Notes under the pieces: model-generated | Databases searched by the model: none | What the model was told of the DNA's origin: nothing | Seen by the model: the letters and a program-made list of their open reading frames with translations, nothing else | In this document: positions 1 through 10,414 of the stretch, one piece after another | Layout: every line of letters starts with the position of its first letter | How positions within the stretch are numbered: the first letter of the stretch is position 1 | Position numbers and translations under genes: made by a program | From: Juglans regia | Lineage: Eukaryota; Streptophyta; Magnoliopsida; Fagales; Juglandaceae | Direction of reading: 5' to 3' | Length of the DNA stretch: 64,000 nt | Assembly (NCBI RefSeq): GCF_001411555.2 | Contig: NC_049901.1 | Location: forward strand, 26,450,372-26,514,371

Positions 1-1306
1 AGTTTGAATTGGTGCAGGTGAGATTGTCTTCTTTACTCCTGAAGTATCTTGACTTGCCACTAGGTGCTTCCTATATATCAGAGAGGATATGGAATGTCGT
101 GGTTGAAAAGGTAGAGCGCAAATTGACTTCTTGGAAGAGGTTGTATTTGTCTAAAGTTAGTAGGCTCACTTTGATTAAAAGTACTCTTTCTAACCTATCT
201 ACCTATTTTCTATCATTGCTCCCTCTCCCCACAAAAGTTGCCAACCGTATAGAGAAGTTACAACAAAACTTCTTGTGAAGTGGATTGGGGTAAGAGTTCC
301 AATTTCATTTGGTAAATTAGTCAGTGGTTTGTACTCCAATTTCTAGGGTGAATTGGGAATTCATAACTTGAGGAAGTTCAACAAAGCCCTGTTGGGTAAA
401 TGGTTGTGGTGGTACCAACGCAAAGCCTCCAAGACACCTTCCCTACCATTTTTTACCTCGCACGAGCAAAGAATACAGCGGTAGCTGATCTCTTGGTCTT
501 TTCTAGTGGCTCCTCCCCTCACTGGAATGTAGATTTCATTAGGGCAGCCCAAGATTAGGAGTTGGAGGCTATCACAGAGTTCTAAGCGGCAATGTTCGTA
601 AGCATGACTAAGGGTACCATAGATAGATGAACTGGAGCCCTCCAAGAAAGGTGGATTCACTGTCAGATCGTTTTACCAAGCTTCAACGAGCCCTAGAATG
701 ACCACATTCCCTTGGAAGAGCGTATGGCAGACGAAAGCTCCTTCAAAAGCAGCTTTTTTCGTTTGGACAACATCATTGGACAAAGTTCTCACCACAAATA
801 ATTTTAGGAAACGTTGGGTAATGGTCTTGGATTGATGTTGCATGTGTAAGAAGAATGGTAAATTAGTAGATAATCTACTTTTATATTGTGAGGTGACTAG
901 GACCATGTGGGATAATTTTTTTGTGGGAATTGGATTATCATGGATTATGCCTCTTAGATTGGTGGATCTCCTAGCCAGCTGGAGAGGCCTACGAGGTAAT
1001 TCACAAGTGGCAGCAATCTAGAGAATGGTTCCCATATGTATGTATTGGTGTATTTGGCAGGAGAAAAATGATAGAAGCTTCAAAGATCGGGAGAGAACAA
1101 TGAAGGAGCTTAAAGTTTTCTTTTTAAATCATTGTTCTTATGGGCGGGGGCCATTGTTTGTAATGGGCTAAATGTCCATGATTTTCTACTTTCGGTTGTA
1201 AACTCTAGTTAGATGTTTTTCATCTACACACCCCATGTACTTGGGCTTTGCCTACTTTTATGAATAAAACTTTTTGATTACCCATGAAAAAAAAAAAACA
1301 AAAAAA
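1..1306 (+). mobile_element. 3' fragment of an L1-like LINE retrotransposon
   Basis: The fragment aligns by eye with the 3' third of the full-length LINE at 4863-10405: same order of the end of the reverse transcriptase, the zinc-binding C-terminal domain, an AATAAA-like signal near 1263 and a terminal A-rich tail at 1287-1306. The window edge cuts off whatever lies upstream, so 5' truncation of the insertion cannot be judged. The reading frame is broken in many places, so this is an old, inactive copy clearly diverged from the complete one. No target duplication can be assigned because the 5' end is missing. Confidence 0.88.
9..1195 (+). pseudogene. LINE ORF2 C-terminal remnant (RT thumb and zf-RVT domain)
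   Basis: The first 89 codons (9-278) carry the motif YLDLPLGAS followed by a WKRLYLSK block, matching the segment just after the polymerase domain of the ORF2 at 6670-10297. After an in-frame stop at 276-278 the frame shifts several times. The zf-RVT-like zinc-binding domain is still readable near 690-960, with a CCMC pair and downstream H/C ligands around LLLYCEV. The family role is target-primed reverse transcription of the element's own RNA. Several stops and frameshifts make it non-functional. Confidence 0.8.
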
Positions 1307-2274
1307 CTTTCTTGGATCCCCCATAACTTCTGAAACGGAGTGGCAATCAACCAAAACTTCTTAAATGGAGGGACAATCAAGTCAAACCATTGTTAAGTTC
1401 ATGGTTGGTCGAGTCAAAAGCCAAGCGTGCAGGAGAAATTCTTCATACATCTAATGAAAACCCCTCTTTTTTTAAAATAAGTGTAATGAAAACCCCTCTA
1501 ATGAGGGCTTTATGTTGCTATTTGAATCAATCATGATTCTTATACACATCCAAGAATTGGAGGGTGTTTCTATTGCAATTGATACCTATTTGTATCTCCG
1601 CAAGAGTGTCTTATCACACAACAAAGAACTTTGCAAAGGCCTACATATACCACCAACAGACATGATGACTTCATGCATATATTAAAGTTGTTAACACAGG
1701 TGATATCAACATCAAGCTCATTCTTGAGCTTGATGGAGGTATTCTGTCAATGAAATTGAAGGAGAGAACAAGCATGCAAGGTGATGAAAAAAATTCTTAC
1801 ATGCTATTGGTCATATTATTCAAAGAGTACTTTGGTAGTATTGATGTAGACTGTGAAGGAACAATCGAGGAGTCATTCAAGAAGACAACAATTACTTTCC
1901 AATGTCAAAGGATTTATGATCTTATTCACTGAGGTATAGTACACTTGCCTTATATATCTAATAATTTAGGAAATGTGATAACGAGCACCAAAAGGTGACC
2001 TTGATTGACTATTGTATGTTTACACGGGGTGCATAAAAGGCAATAGCTGATTGAACCAACCAGTTTTAAATGAAGAACATGGGTTGCATCTGAGTTGTTG
2101 GAAATAGAATCTCAATGTTAGGGCAAGCTCTACAAGTTTCCTAAAGGAGGATGCCACGAAAACAGCAATACTAATGCTACAGCACATTACTCGATTAACT
2201 TTAATGGTTACATGCACCACCACTTTTTCGCAAATGTCTTGGCCAGCAGCTGACATAATCCAAGCTGAAAATTG
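1307..2274. other. Unassigned stretch between two LINE fragments, with one short open frame
   Basis: I recognise no family here. One frame on + is open from 1669, just after two adjacent TGA codons, to the stop at 1930-1932, about 87 codons including the block ILELDGGILSMKLKERTSM. Its composition looks coding-like rather than random, but I cannot name it. It may be an exon or gene remnant, or part of an old element. A minus-strand open frame at 2020-2256 has no recognisable features and I do not support it. Confidence 0.35.
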
Positions 2275-2599
2275 TGCTCAGAGAATGGCTCAATTTCTGC
2301 CATCACTTCTTTTTTCCTAGACAAAGTCACCTCACTTTCCCCTTCAGCCTCCAAGGATTGAAGCTCATCCCCAAGGGATTTTTCTGCTGCTCTACATTCC
2401 CAAAAACTTCCTTATTTCATTTCTTCAAATCAGCTTTCAAAGCTTTAAGTTTACTTGTCAAAACAAAGCTAGGAGTCCCCTCAAAATGATAAGAAAGCCA
2501 CCAGCTTTTTACCTTATCAACGAAGCCCTCCACTTCATGCCACATATTCTCAAACTTAAAATATCGTTTACCCTCATGAATACCCCCACAATTAAGTAA

Positions 2600-3285
2600 A
2601 ATGGGAAAATGGTCAGATCATACCCTTGACAATCTTTTTTGGCATAACTTCGGATATTGAGCCTCCCATGAAGACGAGACTATGAATCTGTCCAGTCTTG
2701 AGCCACCTCTAGAATTAGACCACGTATATTCACCCCCCACCAGTGGCAAATCCAGCAGTTCCCAGTCAAAAATCAGCAGAGAAAAATCCTCCATAACTGT
2801 AGTCATAGAAAATAAACCCTCCCTCTCACTTGGAAAACGAATTATATTAAAATCCCCACAAATGCACCAAGGCAGATCCCACAAAGGATAAAATCCTGAC
2901 ACTTCATCCCACAACATGTATCTATTCCGATCCCTATTGGGTCCATATACACTTGCCAATGCCCATGTCCACCCATCTTCCAAATTTCTTAAAACACAGG
3001 CCACCGAGAAAACACCAATACAATCTTCTACTATCTCGACAACACTACTATTCCACATTACTAAAACTCCACCAGAAGCACCCAAACAAGCTAAATATGT
3101 CCAACCTACAAAGGAACCTCTCCACAGGCTACGAATTATACTTTGTCAACAAAATACAGTTTGGTTTCTTGGAGGCAAACAATATCAATCTTCCAACTAT
3201 GAATGAGAGATCTAATGCGAAGACGTTTATTGACGTCATTGATCCCCCTTACATTCCAAGACAGTATTTTAGGCTTCAGTAACAG
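2600..3285 (-). pseudogene. LINE ORF2 endonuclease (APE-like) remnant
   Basis: The minus strand starts with SWNVRGIND near 3280 and LQETKL near 3165, both typical of the APE-like endonuclease of plant L1 elements. A 155-codon open frame at 3085-2618 follows with GASGGVLVMW, SVYGPN, CGDFNIIRFPSER and GEYTWSN. The two parts are separated by stops near 3085-3145. In intact elements this domain nicks the target DNA to prime reverse transcription. The reverse transcriptase is missing here. Confidence 0.8.
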
Positions 3286-3303
3286 AAATAAAATCCCTCC
3301 CTT

Positions 3304-3840
3304 TTAATCTGTCCCTCCCCAAAGTTCCTCCTTATTGTCATAATTGATAGAGCATTGCAATCGTTTCAATTCTCTCTCCTTTCTAGCAGTTGACTTCATC
3401 GCCATGGAACGACCAGCTTCAATGGCTACTAGAAGGGTCATAAATTGTTCTTCATAACCATCACAAGATAGTCCCACCGAATCTTGAATCTCCTCCACTT
3501 TTTTTAACACCCAGTCTAAAATTTCTTTAGACGCAATCTGAGGGGGAACCATCTGTAAAGGTGACGGACTATCTACTACAACTACATCCATCTGTGGGTC
3601 AGAGTCTAACCTCTCATTCTCTTCCATGTCAATCAACTCATTCTCAGATTCTACATGAAGATCTACGTCCACCTCCCACTGTCTACTTCCCTCAAAATTC
3701 AAAAAATGCTTCAACAACTAGTGCCCTCATCCACCAGACTTGTCTCACTACCCGTAGAAACCAGAAAATCTTTTTAACCTTTAGATATCTCCACGATTTC
3801 CCCTTCCTCATTTTCCGGCACCTGAGACACCACCTCTAAC
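3304..3840 (-). pseudogene. LINE ORF1 C-terminal remnant
   Basis: An open stretch of 137 codons (3717-3304) ends in the same region as ORF1 of the complete LINE. Both share the pattern KKVEEIQ, then GYEEQFM.LLVAIEA.RS, then LKRLQCSINYD. An acidic segment similar to EEVEEGE lies upstream at 3720-3840, out of frame. ORF1 proteins of plant LINEs bind element RNA; I see no DUF4283-type or zinc-knuckle motif in this part. It is broken upstream by a stop and a frameshift. Confidence 0.7.
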
Positions 3841-3900
3841 CCTCCAGAAGCTTCTACAATAACTGTCGGAACTTTTTGTGTCATACATTAAGAGGAAAGT

Positions 3901-4853
3901 ATTGCATGCAAAGCATTATGCTCTTTTGGATTTCTCTTAGAGCACTTCTACTCACCTGCCTCCTTCCCTCGTACACCACACGAAAAGCGTGATATGACTT
4001 TTCTTTTTTTCTTTTCTTTTTTTTCGAGTTAAACATGCGTTTAGATAAAATACCCAAATCATCCGTGGGTTTCGATTTTTTTTCTTATGCCCTATAATCT
4101 CACAGCTCCCAGCCATTTCCGTTCAACCTCACAGCTTGCAGCCATTTCCGTTTTTATTATGACAAGTGTGTTGATATGATTCGGCTTCTCGTAACAAAGC
4201 ATATTGTTTTCGTGCTTTCAACGGCTACGATTCCCTTGGGATCAAGATGGGACAGTTTGTGCTTCATCTGGGGTGTCTGCTTTTGCGTTTGCTTATGATT
4301 TTCATTGATTTGGTTAAGCTTCTCTTTGATTTTTACTTGGTTTGCCCATGAGAGGGATTTCTGGTGATAGGTTTCGGGGGGAGGGGTTTCTTCAGGGAGG
4401 GAGAGGCTTCACGAGAGAGGGACTTGGAGGTTTCAAATTTTCAGATTCAGGGAGCTAGTTGGACCGGACTTCATGTTGATTCGGTTTGCCATGTAAGATT
4501 CGTGTGGCGTGTGATGAGTTAAGCTGGACTATGAATAGATTTTCTCTCTTATTGTTGCCTAGCAAAATTCCACTATTGCTTAATTACAACATCTTAAATC
4601 CTTGTAAAAAATCAATCTTTGAGGAGGCGGAAAGGTAGCACCAAACTACTCTTGTAAGATTCTCAGTTGTAATCATAAACACTCGATCCATCAATTTTCT
4701 ACCAGGGCATTCAACTCACGAAAAATCATGCAAACTAGAGATGATTAGCATACTACGATGTACACATACTGTGGTTTATTTATTCATATAAAATGATTTT
4801 TAAACAGAGGAAAGAAGTCAAATCAAGAAGTGTATTCTGCCATAGTGGATGTG
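3901..4853. other. Non-coding stretch, origin unclear
   Basis: No gene is supported. The stretch has T-rich tracts and a short imperfect direct duplication near 4100-4160 in which CAGCCATTTCCGTT occurs twice. The sequence up to 4853 should be pre-insertion DNA for the LINE that follows, since the LINE's left target duplication is at 4854-4862. Confidence 0.5.
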
Positions 4854-4862
4854 ATGCCCCAA
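4854..4862. repeat. Left target-site duplication of the full-length LINE
   Basis: ATGCCCCAA at 4854-4862 is repeated perfectly at 10406-10414, directly after the A-tail. A 9-bp duplication at exactly these two positions fits target-primed reverse transcription and sets the 5' end of the element at about 4863. Confidence 0.8.
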
Positions 4863-5009
4863 GATTATACCCCCACTCTCTAGTTTTCTCTCCGTACAGT
4901 TTTAGTTTTTTCCTTCTGTTGGTAGTGATTCATCAATGGCTTTTCCTTCTTGAGGGGATTAGTGTATTCTCTGAATCATTAGGTTTGTATTGTCTGTGGG
5001 TTGGTTTAG

Positions 5010-6680
5010 ATGGGGTTGTGCAAGGAGGTATTCATTGATCAGAAGTTGTTTGAGTTTAGAAAGGAGAATGCAAGGTGGTGGAGGATTATACAAAGTAGTC
5101 ATCGTGGTGTGAAATATATTTCAGTGGATTGGGAAACTCTGGGTTGGCTGGGTTCTATGGTGAAGGAGTGTGCAGTAACATTGGGTACTCAGGAGTTTCT
5201 GCGATCTCGTAGAAAAGGGGACACTGTGATAATAGTGAGGAAGGGACGTAACTTTCATGGTAGTTTTATCTCCATCTCAGAATTTGGTCGTGATAAGAGG
5301 AGAGGATTGCTTGTGATTCCGGAAGGAAGGAAGGGGGAGGGATGGAAGAAGCTTGCTGATATTTTAATGGAGATGGCTGATATCCAGATAGTTGCTGCAA
5401 AGAAGAACAAAGGTGAGGGAGGTGCTCCATCATCGTGGGCAGGAGGCGCAAGGTCGTACAGTGAGGTGCTGAAGAAGGTACCGTATAGTGCTACGTTAGA
5501 CGTGGTGTCAGGTGTAACCATCTCTGAGGACGTGCAGCGGCATGGTGTAGCAGAAAGCAGATTGGCGGGGCTAAATGAGGAAAGCATTTTGAAGATGTTA
5601 GCTTGATTGGAGGAGAAGATCGGCATTGTGTTAGATGAAATAAATTATCTAAAATGCTGCGTTAAAGGTAAGGAGGTGGTGGGCCGAAATGGTGGGCTTG
5701 GTATGGGTCTGGGCAGAGCGATGGGCTTGGGCAAGGGTCAGGCATCAGGCCCTGTGAAGGCCTGGGGGGCAATGGAGACAGTTGGGTCGGGGAAGGTTCT
5801 CAGATCCGAGATATCGGACCAGGGATAGCGGGTGGCGCCGATAAGTTCATTACCGGCAACCCTGCCGGCACAGAAGCTGCCGACAACCTCGGTCGACCCC
5901 TCTGGTGAGACGGAAAAGGTGATCCAACTCGGATCTGAGATTTTGGACCAGGGCCATGTTGCTCCTGTGGCGCCGATAAATGCATTATCGGCAACCCTGC
6001 CGACACAGAAGTTGCCGACACCCTCGGTCGACCACTCAGGTGAGACGGTAAAGGAGTTCCGACGGGAAGAGGTAGAGGAGGGGGAGTTTCTGGCGTTAAC
6101 TTCTGCGTCTGTGGAGAATGGACTATCGGAACTGTGTGTGGTGGACGAAGTCCCAGAAGTGGTGCACGAGCAGTTTGGCTTGAGGGATAGCGAGATGTCT
6201 CTTTGCGGTGAGGTGTTTTCGCGGGACAGTGACGTGGTTCAGAGTGGTCTTCCACTTTTGGTGATGAGTAGACCTGTTGAGTTATTTTCTGGGGATGATT
6301 CTCCTCTTAATAATATGGTTTTAAGTGGTGAAACAAATAAGCTGGATGTTTCGGTGATTCCCAATAACAGTGTTGGGGAAGAGGGGGCTCTTACTCTTTT
6401 ATGTACACTCCCTCCCAGTGATTATGGGAGTTGTTCGACGAATTGGATTTTTAAAAAGGTAGAGGAGCTACAAAAAAATTTTAGGGTCTCTTTTGGAGGT
6501 TATGAGGAACAATTTATGGCCCTTCTTGTGGCTATTGAAGCTAGCCGTTCGAAATCAGCTTCAAAACAAGATAGGGAACTTAAACCCTTAACATGCTCCA
6601 TCAATTATGATGTCAAGGAGGGGAGTAGTGGAAAGGTTAGATCAAAAGGGAGGGGTAAGTTAAGTTTTAATGAAGCCTAA
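5010..6680 (+). pseudogene. LINE ORF1 (RNA-binding protein-like), two in-frame stops
   Basis: One frame runs from the ATG at 5010 to the TAA at 6678-6680, about 556 codons, interrupted by TGA at 5604-5606 and TAG at 5826-5828. The N-terminal ~140 residues (FIDQKLFEF, DWETLGWLGSMVKE, GDTVIIVRKGRN) look like a compact folded domain; I do not recognise a named RNA-binding fold. A Gly-rich segment (MGLGRAMGLGKGQASG) and a two-copy internal duplication follow. The C-terminal GGYEEQFMALLVAIEASRS block is conserved with the minus-strand copy near 3400-3480. ORF2 starts inside the last codons, which suggests re-initiation. ORF1 of LINEs packages the element's RNA. Confidence 0.8.
5800..6060 (+). repeat. 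Two-copy tandem duplication inside LINE ORF1
   Basis: About 130 bp are repeated in tandem: 5800-5926 and 5927-6060. The units share residues such as LPATLPAQKLP / LSATLPTQKLP and SVD.SGET. The reading frame is preserved across the duplication. The upstream unit also contains the TAG stop at 5826. Confidence 0.75.
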
Positions 6681-9600
6681 GATCGTTTCTTGGAATGTAA
6701 GGGGTCTCAATGATAGGGACAAACGCCTTCGGATCAAAGCTCTATTGAGATTATGGAAGGGAGATGTGATATGCTTGCAAGAAACAAAATTGGGTTTTAT
6801 TGATAGAAGTTTTGTGCGTAGTATTTGGAGATGTTCTTATATGGGTTGGTCCTATTTGGCCTCTCAGGGAGCATCAGGTGGAGTATTATTAATGTGGGAT
6901 AAAAGAGTAGTTGAAGCTATTGAGGAGTGTGTTGGAGAGTTTTCGGTTTCGGTGTTATTCAAAAATGTGAGCGATGGGTGGATTTGGGCTTTTGCAGGGT
7001 CTTATGGTCCTAACATAGACAGAGATAGACAACGGTTGTTGGAGGAGTTGGCGGGAATACACTCTTTATGGGATGTGCTGTGGTGTATGGGAGGTGATTT
7101 TAACATTACTCGTTTTCCTAGTGAACGATCGGGGCATCATCGACATACTTTGGCCATGGCGGAATTCTCTGAGTTCATCTTTGATATGGATCTTATGGAC
7201 CTCCCTTTGGTGGGTGGTGAGTATACTTGGTCTAATGGCCGTGCTTGGTCGAAATTTGATAGATTTCTTGTCTCGCCGTTATGGGAAGCCCACTATCCAG
7301 AAGTTAGTCAGAAAATGTTAGCTAGAGTCAGCTCAGACCATTTTCCCATCCTCTTAGATTGTGGTGGCATTTAAGGGGGTCGCCGGTATTTCAAGTTTGA
7401 GAATATGTAGCTTAAGGTGGACGGGTTTGTAGAGATGGTGAGAACTTGGTGGACTTCGTACCAGGTTAGTGGCACTCCGAGTTTTATTCTTGCAGGTAAG
7501 ATGAAGGCTTTAAAGCAAGACCTGAAGAAATGGAACTTGGAATTTTTTGGTCACATTGACAATCAAAAGTCTATTTTGATGGAGGAGTTGCAGGAGTTGG
7601 AGGGTAAGGAATTATTGGGAAGGGCTTCGGAGGAGGAGTTATTGAGAAAAGTAACAGTTGTGGCAGAGTTGGAAAGGGTGTTGCTGTTAGAAGAGACTTC
7701 ATGGCGTCAAAAATCCAGAGCCCTCTGGTTGAAAGAGGGTGATAGGTGTACGAAATTTTTTCACAAAATGGCTAATTCTCATCGACGTAATAATGCGATT
7801 GAGTTGTTACATTCAGGTACACAGGTGCTATCTTCTTCGGCTGATCTAGAAAGTCACATTGCACATTATTATGAGACTCTGCTTACCGAACCAGTAACTT
7901 GGAGGCCGAAGCTTGATGACTTACCGTTTGAGGCAATTGATCCGCAGCTTGTGAGTGTATTGGAGAGACCTTTTGTGGAAGATGAGATTTTCAAGATCAT
8001 ATCTGGTATGGCTAAGGACAAAGCGCCGGGTCCGGATGGTTTCTCAATGGGTTTCTTCCAAACTTGTTGGGATGTGGTGAAAGGTGATGTCTTGCGGGTG
8101 TTCAGTGAATTTCATGCTTATCAAAAGCTTGAAAAATCACTTAATGCGACTTTTATTGCACTCATTCCAAAGAAATATGGGGCGTCGAATATTGAAGATT
8201 TTCGCCCAATAAGTTTGATTAGCAGTGTCTATAAGATTATTTCAAAGATCCTTGCTAATCGGCTTAGTCTAGTGCTGAAAAATATTATCTCCAAGCCTCA
8301 GAATGCTTTTATTCATGGGATATATATACTTGATTCGATGCTCATTGCAAATGAGTGTTTGGATGCTAGATTAAGGGAGGGAAGTCCAGGTATTCTTTGC
8401 AAGCTAGATATGGAAAAGGCTTATGACCATGTGAACTGGGATTTCCTTTTGTATTTATTGAAGAGATGTGGTTTCGGAGATAGGTGCATTTCTTGGATGC
8501 GTTTTTGCATTTCAACGGCCCGGTTTTCAGTGCTAGTTAATGGCACTCCTGCAGGTTTTTTTCATAGTTCGAGGGGTTTGCGACAGGGTGATCCATTATC
8601 TCCCTTTCTTTTTGTCATAGTTATGGAGGCGTTGAGCAAGATGTTGCAGGCTACTGTTAGTGGAGGTTTTTTATCTGGTTTTCAGGTGGGAAATAGCTCT
8701 GATAGCTCTTGTATCATTTCACATCTTCTTTTTGCAGACGACATTGTTGTTTTGTGAAGCGGATAGGAGTCAGGTCCAAACTTTGCGTGCATTATTACTT
8801 TGTTTTGAAGCAGTATCAGGACTTAAGGTGAACCTTGACAAGTCTGAGTTGGTTCCGGTGGGTGTGGTCCCTAATATACGCAATCTAGCAAGTCTTCTGG
8901 GTTGCAGGGTGTCCTCGTTCCCAATGAAATATCTGGGTCTTCCGCTAGGTGCTACTTTCAAGAGTAGAGCTATATGGAATGGGGTGGTAGAAAAGATAGA
9001 GAAAATGTTGGCTGGATGGAAAAGGGTGTATCTATCGAAAGGAGGTCGTCTCACTCTTATCAAGAGTACCCTTACAAACCTCCCCACTTATTTTTTATCC
9101 CTTTTTCCTATGCCTGCAGGGGTGGTGAATAGAATTGAGAAACTCTTCAAGGCATTTCTATAGGGAGGCTTAGGGGAGGAGAAGAAAGTTCATTTGGTTA
9201 ATTGGAAGACAGTATGTTCTCCAGTTGAGTATGGGGGATTAGGTGTGTGTAATTTGAGAACTTTTAATAAAGTGTTGTTGGGGAAATGGCTTTGGAGATA
9301 TCATATGGAAGAGGGTTCTTTGTGGAGGGAAATAATAGATGCTAAATATGGGGTTGATTGGGGTGGTTGGTGTTCTAAAGAAGTGAGAGGGGGGCATGGA
9401 GTGGAGCTATGGAAGTTTATAAGGAAAGGGTGGATTATTTTAGTAAATCATATTCGTTTTGTCGCAGGTGAGGGTGACCGAATCAGTTTTAGGCGGGATG
9501 TGTGGTGTGGAGATCATGCATTGAAAAGGGTATTTCCAGCTTTATATCGTATTGCAGTTAACAAGGACGTTTCTGTGGCGGAAGTGCGATTATTTGCTCA

Positions 9601-10297
9601 TGGTTCGCATCAGTGGAATATTCTGTTTAATAGAGATATTAATGATTGGGAATTATCTATGGTTTCAGATTTTTTCAGCTTGTTACATTCTTTAGGGTCT
9701 ACTATGGCGCAACAAGACAGCTTGAAATGGAGGTTCCAGGATCATAAGAAATTCTCAGTAAAAGCGTATTATAAAATTTTGATTTCACAGGATCACACCT
9801 CATTCCCTTGGAGGAACATTTGGAGGTCTCGAGTGCCCTCTAGAGTTGCTTTCTTTGTTTGGAATGCCGCCCTTGGGAAGATCTCAACCATGGATAATTT
9901 GAGGAAGAGAGGATGCGTTGTACTGGATTGGTGTTACATGTGTAGAAAGAATGGAGAATTGGTAGATCATCTTTTACTACATTGTGATGTAGCAAGAGGG
10001 TTGTGGGATGAGATTTTTCGATGGGTCGGTATGGCTTGGGTAATGCCTAGGAGAGTGGTGGAGCTGATGGGTTGTTGGAGAAAATTGCAGGGCAGTCATC
10101 AAGTGGCAGCAGTTTGGAGAATGATTCCGTTGTGTATCATGTGGTGTATTTGGATGGAAAGGAATACGCGCTGCTTCGAAGACAAGGAACGAACAATGAT
10201 GGAGCTGAAGAATTATTTTCTGCACACTTTATTGCTTTGGTTTTCAGCTATTGTATTAAATGGAGATGATATAAATGAATTCCTATCTTTAGTTTAA
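6670..10297 (+). pseudogene. LINE ORF2: endonuclease, reverse transcriptase, zf-RVT; three stops and a frameshift
   Basis: The ATG at 6670 overlaps the ORF1 stop. The APE-like endonuclease spans about 6676-7370 ([48 protein letters not shown]). The reverse transcriptase spans about 7990-8760 with [46 protein letters not shown] and the catalytic FADD near 8730. The zf-RVT domain (about 9800-10030) shows FPWRNIW, CYMCRKNGE and LLLHCDVARGLW. Defects: TAA at 7372-7374, TAG at 7408-7410 and TAG at 9161-9163, the last two readable as Trp-to-stop changes, and a 2-nt loss (or 1-nt gain) near 8742 just after FADD. About 1,200 codons, normal for the family. Inactive. Confidence 0.9.
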
Positions 10298-10395
10298 TGC
10301 TCTTAGAATGTATCTAGGTGTTCAACTGTATACTTCATGTGTACTAGGTTTATGCATATTTCATTCACATCAATAAAGTTTATATCTTACTTATC

Positions 10396-10414
10396 AAAAA
10401 AAAAAATGCCCCAA
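10396..10414 (+). repeat. LINE A-tail and right target-site duplication
   Basis: An A run (10396-10406) directly precedes TGCCCCAA, so that ATGCCCCAA at 10406-10414 repeats the left duplication at 4854-4862 exactly. This fixes the 3' boundary of the LINE. Confidence 0.8.

Larger units (their letters stand above)
2275..3900 (-). mobile_element. 5' fragment of an L1-like LINE, minus strand
   Basis: Read on the minus strand, this stretch runs from the C-terminal part of ORF1 (3304-3840) through the endonuclease (about 3285-2600) into the linker before the reverse transcriptase, and stops matching the full-length LINE near 2275-2290. The 3' half and A-tail are absent, the opposite of normal LINE 5' truncation, so a later deletion or rearrangement removed them. 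Similarity to the LINE at 4863-10405 is clear at protein level but not identical, so it is a separate, older insertion. Confidence 0.85.
4863..10405 (+). mobile_element. Full-length L1-like LINE retrotransposon (about 5.5 kb)
   Basis: The element has a short 5' leader (4863-5009), ORF1 (5010-6680), ORF2 (6670-10297) overlapping by 11 nt, a 3' UTR with AATAAA near 10372, and a pure A tail at 10396-10406. A 9-bp duplication ATGCCCCAA flanks it. ORF2 order is endonuclease, reverse transcriptase, zf-RVT zinc-binding domain, typical of plant L1-clade elements. It is complete in structure but cannot make either full protein: two in-frame stops in ORF1, three stops and one frameshift in ORF2. The damage is light, so the insertion is fairly recent relative to the two LINE fragments upstream. 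Confidence 0.93.

Noticed and set aside
2020..2256. Minus-strand 78-codon open frame
   Set aside because: No recognisable motif, no splice context and no similarity to neighbouring elements; length is within chance.
1..3900. The + strand LINE 3' part and the - strand LINE 5' part as one twin-primed, inverted insertion
   Set aside because: In twin priming the inverted 5' part lies upstream of the sense 3' part and A-tail. Here it lies downstream, about 1 kb away, so two independent insertions are simpler.
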